Positions 61,159 to 64,000 of a stretch of DNA of 64,000 bases are shown piece by piece. How positions within the stretch are numbered: the stretch's first letter is position 1; each line of letters begins with the position of its first letter. Below the pieces are notes generated by a model that saw only the letters and a program-made list of their open reading frames with translations, had not been told where the DNA came from and ran no database searches. Origin of the DNA: Dactylosporangium aurantiacum (lineage in GTDB: Bacteria; Actinomycetota; Actinomycetes; Mycobacteriales; Micromonosporaceae); contig NZ_JNYJ01000005.1 of assembly GCF_000716715.1 (NCBI RefSeq), positions 1 through 64,000 of the forward strand, read 5' to 3'. Made by a program: the position numbers and the translations under genes.

Positions 61159-64000
61159 GTGCATCTCAAGAGCTTGACGGTCAAGGGCTTCAAGTCCTTC
61201 GCGTCCGCTACCACGCTGCGTCTCGAGCCGGGCATCACCTGCGTCGTCGGGCCCAACGGCTCGGGCAAGTCCAACGTGGTCGACGCGATCTCCTGGGTGC
61301 TGGGCGAGCAGGGCGCGAAGGCGCTGCGCGGTGGCAAGATGGAGGACGTCATCTTCGCCGGGACCGCCGGCCGGGCCCCGCTGGGCCGCGCCGAGGTGAC
61401 CCTCACCATCGACAACACCGACGGTGCGCTGCCGATCGACTACACTGAGGTGTCGATCACCCGCCGGATGTTCCGCTCCGGCGAGAGCGAGTACGAGATC
61501 AACGGCAACCAATGCCGCCTGCTCGACATCCAGGAGCTGCTGTCCGACTCCGGCATCGGCCGCGAGATGCACGTGATCGTCGGCCAGGGCCGCCTCGACG
61601 GCGTGCTGCACGCCCGGCCGGAGGACCGCCGCTCGTTCATCGAGGAGGCCGCCGGCGTCCTGAAGCACCGCAAGCGCAAAGAGAAGGCGATCCGCAAGCT
61701 CGACGCGATGGCGGCCAACCTAAACCGCCTCGGTGACCTCACCACCGAGCTGCGCCGCCAGCTCAAGCCGCTCGGCCGGCAGGCCGAGGTGGCCCGCCGG
61801 GCCGCCGGCATCCAGGCGGACCTGCGCGACGCCCGCCTGCGGCTGCTCGCCGACGACCTCGCCACGCTGCGCACCACGCTCGACCGGGAGATCGCCGACG
61901 AGACCGCGCTGCGGGCCCGCCGCGAGGAGGTCGAGGCGGAGGTCGAGTCGATCAACGAGCGGCTCGCGACGCTGGAGGCCGAGCACGCCGCCGACGCGCC
62001 GGTGCTCGCCGAGGCGCAGGAGACCTGGTTTCAGCTCTCCACGCTGCAGGAGCGCTACCGCTCGCTGCACCAGCTCGCCGCGGAGCGGCACCGCAACCTG
62101 TCGGCCGCCCCGGTCGACGAGCGCCCCGGCCGCGATCCCGACCAGCTGACCGCCGAGGCGGAGAAGGTCCGCGAGCAGGAGGACGAGCTGCGCGCGGCCC
62201 TGGAGGCCAGCCAGGAGCGGCTCGCCGAGGCCGTCGAGCGGCGCCAGGACCTGGAGCGGCGCCTCGCGTTCGCGGAGAAGGCGATCGTCGCGGCGCACAA
62301 GGCCATCGCCGACCGGCGCGAGGGCCTGGCGAAGCTCACCGGCCAGGTCGAGTCCGCCCGCAGCCGGGCGACCGCCGCCGCCGACGAGATCGAGCGGCTG
62401 TCGGTGCAGCTCGCCGAGGCCGAGACCCGGGCCGAGCACGCGCAGGCGCTCTACGAGGAGGCCAGCGCCGGGGCGAGCGTCGCCGACCACGCCAATGCCG
62501 ACCTGGAGATCCGCCACCAGGAGGCGACCCGCGAGCTCGACGCGATCAACAACGAGGTCCGGCAGCACAGCGACGCCGAGCGCGCGGCCGAGAAGGACGC
62601 CGCGCAGTGGAAGGCCCGCGAGGAGGCCCTCGCCACGGGCCTGCGCCGCAAGGACGGCGCCGGCACGCTGCTCGCCCGCGCCGACCGGATCCCGGGCATG
62701 CTCGGCAGCGTCGCGGCGCTGCTGTCGGTGCAGGCCGGGCACGAGGCGGCGCTCGCCGCCGCGCTCGGCGCCCTCGCCGACGCCGTCGCGGTCGCCAACA
62801 TCGACGGCGCCACCGCCTCCGTGGAGATGCTCAAGCAGGACGACGCCGGCCGGGCCGCGCTGCTGATCGCGTCCGCGCCGACCCACTCGGCGCCGCCGGT
62901 CGAGCGGGTGCCGCTGCCGCCGGGCGCCGCCTGGGCCCTGGACCTGGTCCGCGCCCCCGACGAGCTGCGCCCCGCGCTGGAGCGGGCGATCGGCGACGTG
63001 GTGTTCGCGCCGGACCTCGCCGTCGCGAAGCGGATCGTCTCCTACGCGCCCAACCTGCGCGCGGTGACCCCCGAGGGCGACGTCCTCGGCGCGTACGCCG
63101 CCGCCGGCGGGTCGGGCAAGCAGCACAGCTACATCGAGGTGCAGGCCGCCGTGGAGGAGGCCCGCCAGCAGAAGGTCGACGCCGAGCGGCGCGTCGCCGA
63201 GGCCCGGGAGCTGCTCGCCCTGGCCCGGCACGCGGCCACCGGCGCCAAGCAGCAGGTCGCCGAGGCCGCCGCGGCGAAGAAGGAGGCCGACAGCCAGCGC
63301 AACGCGGCCGCCCGGCGCCTCGCCGAGTTCGGCGCCGCGGCGAAGTCGGCGAAGGCCGAGGTCGAGCGGCACGCCGCGGCCAAGGCGAAGGCCGAGGCGG
63401 TCCGCGAGTCCGGCGTGGCCAGCCTCGCCGAGCTGGAGGAGCGGCTCGCCCTCGCCGAGGAGACGCCCATCGACGAGGACCCCTCGACGATGGAGCGCGA
63501 CGACCTCGCCGCCGAGGTGCCCGTCGCCCGCCAGCAGGAGATGGAGGTCCGCCTCGCGGTCCGCACCGCCGAGGAGCGGGTCGGCGCCCTCGCCGGCCGG
63601 GCCGACGCGCTGCTGCGCCAGGCGGCGGCGGAGCGCGCCGCCCGCGAGCGGGCCGCCGCGCGCAAGGCCACAAGGGCCCGCGGCGCGAAGGTCGCCGAGA
63701 CCGTCGCGTCGGCCGCGCAGCTCGCGCTGGAGCACCTCGCCGACTCGATCGCCGAGGCCCAGGAGACCCGCGACGTGCTCGCCGAGACCCGCGCGGAGCG
63801 GGAGACGACACTCACCGAGGTCCGTGGCCGGGCGAAGCAGCTCACCGCCGAGCTGGACCGGCTCACCAACGCCGTGCACCGCGACGAGGTCGCCCGCGCC
63901 GAGCAGCGGATGCGCATCGAGCAGCTGGAGGCCCGCTCCGCCGAGGAGTTCGGCCTGGACGCCGACACCCTCGTCGCCGAGTACGGTCCGCACCTGGACG
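61159..64000 (+). CDS. smc: Chromosome segregation protein SMC, 5' portion (first 947 codons)
   Basis: GTG 61159 with GGAGAT upstream. Walker A GPNGSGKS in VVGPNGSGKSNVVDAISWVLGEQGAKALRGGKM, then VIVGQGRLDGVLHARPEDRRSFIEEAAGVLKHRKRK, and the first long coiled coil. A hinge domain occurs at about residues 500-660 (SVQAGHEAALAAALGALADAVAV). The reading frame is open to the last base, so the C-terminal signature and Walker B lie beyond the window. It compacts chromosomes with ScpAB. Rv2922c equivalent. Confidence 0.95.
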   Translation, partial: MHLKSLTVKGFKSFASATTLRLEPGITCVVGPNGSGKSNVVDAISWVLGEQGAKALRGGKMEDVIFAGTAGRAPLGRAEVTLTIDNTDGALPIDYTEVSITRRMFRSGESEYEINGNQCRLLDIQELLSDSGIGREMHVIVGQGRLDGVLHARPEDRRSFIEEAAGVLKHRKRKEKAIRKLDAMAANLNRLGDLTTELRRQLKPLGRQAEVARRAAGIQADLRDARLRLLADDLATLRTTLDREIADETALRARREEVEAEVESINERLATLEAEHAADAPVLAEAQETWFQLSTLQERYRSLHQLAAERHRNLSAAPVDERPGRDPDQLTAEAEKVREQEDELRAALEASQERLAEAVERRQDLERRLAFAEKAIVAAHKAIADRREGLAKLTGQVESARSRATAAADEIERLSVQLAEAETRAEHAQALYEEASAGASVADHANADLEIRHQEATRELDAINNEVRQHSDAERAAEKDAAQWKAREEALATGLRRKDGAGTLLARADRIPGMLGSVAALLSVQAGHEAALAAALGALADAVAVANIDGATASVEMLKQDDAGRAALLIASAPTHSAPPVERVPLPPGAAWALDLVRAPDELRPALERAIGDVVFAPDLAVAKRIVSYAPNLRAVTPEGDVLGAYAAAGGSGKQHSYIEVQAAVEEARQQKVDAERRVAEARELLALARHAATGAKQQVAEAAAAKKEADSQRNAAARRLAEFGAAAKSAKAEVERHAAAKAKAEAVRESGVASLAELEERLALAEETPIDEDPSTMERDDLAAEVPVARQQEMEVRLAVRTAEERVGALAGRADALLRQAAAERAARERAAARKATRARGAKVAETVASAAQLALEHLADSIAEAQETRDVLAETRAERETTLTEVRGRAKQLTAELDRLTNAVHRDEVARAEQRMRIEQLEARSAEEFGLDADTLVAEYGPHLD

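Overview
The window is a 64 kb stretch of a very GC-rich actinobacterial chromosome. Codon bias is extreme, GTG starts are common and ATGA/GTGA overlaps are frequent. Genes from the leuCD/hup block to smc follow the order known for Mycobacterium tuberculosis Rv2989 down to Rv2922c (IclR-leuC-leuD-hupB-mutT1-ppk-cofC-gpsA-ddl-thiL-rpmB-DAK-recG-rsmD-coaD-sepIVA-rnc-fpg-smc). Gene content and style suggest Micromonosporaceae, but that is an inference; no rRNA is present.

1-14.2 kb is mixed chromosomal content. It starts with a 13-bp tandem repeat, then ahpD preceded by what looks like the stump of a deleted ahpC. Next is cimA (citramalate synthase, isoleucine route) behind a ribosome-mediated attenuator with an Ile-Ile leader peptide. 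The most unusual locus is 4467-7551: an Lgt-like membrane protein lacking key catalytic residues, a three-TM protein, a radical SAM protein of the MJ0619/tetraether-synthase type and a two-TM protein, packed as one operon. A family annotated as 3-methyladenine glycosylase, a sorbosone-dehydrogenase-like lipoprotein, a debranching-type glycosidase, a membrane protein and a two-gene ABC exporter follow.

14.2-23.3 kb: after a 900-bp non-coding stretch with a 34-bp repeat lies an 8.1-kb integrated element (15163-23260), flanked by 47-bp direct repeats that are the 3' part of tRNA-Glu. It carries a low-GC cargo gene, an XRE/TPR regulator with a clear operator, small HTH and Cys-rich proteins, a prim-pol, a DUF3631 ATPase, three related iteron families, an excisionase and a frameshifted tyrosine integrase. 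No transfer (FtsK/TraB-like) gene is visible, so it looks like a minimal AICE or satellite-like element.

23.2-31 kb: tRNA-Glu, tRNA-Gln, a fumarylacetoacetase-family hydrolase, an aldonolactone oxidase, secreted proteins (Excalibur, DUF305, an AA10 LPMO with a chitin-binding module), a LysR/D-amino-acid-oxidase divergent pair, YccF and a small tail-anchored protein.

31-64 kb is the conserved core. leuCD is divergent from an NdgR/LtbR-type regulator. HU has a Lys/Ala-rich tail. A polyphosphate operon (ppk, CYTH-CHAD, mutT1) is followed by cofC, plsC, gpsA, a PLP lyase, a Ddl-like protein whose catalytic residues are mostly changed, DUF3515, an AsnC-type sensor, thiL, rpmB, a DAK2 protein and recG. 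An LPXTG surface protein with a structured leader precedes rsmD-coaD-sepIVA-DUF177-rpmF-plsX-rnc, a mannosyltransferase-like protein, mutM, two small-domain secreted or hydrolase-like proteins, a small coiled-coil protein and the first 947 codons of smc, which runs off the right edge.
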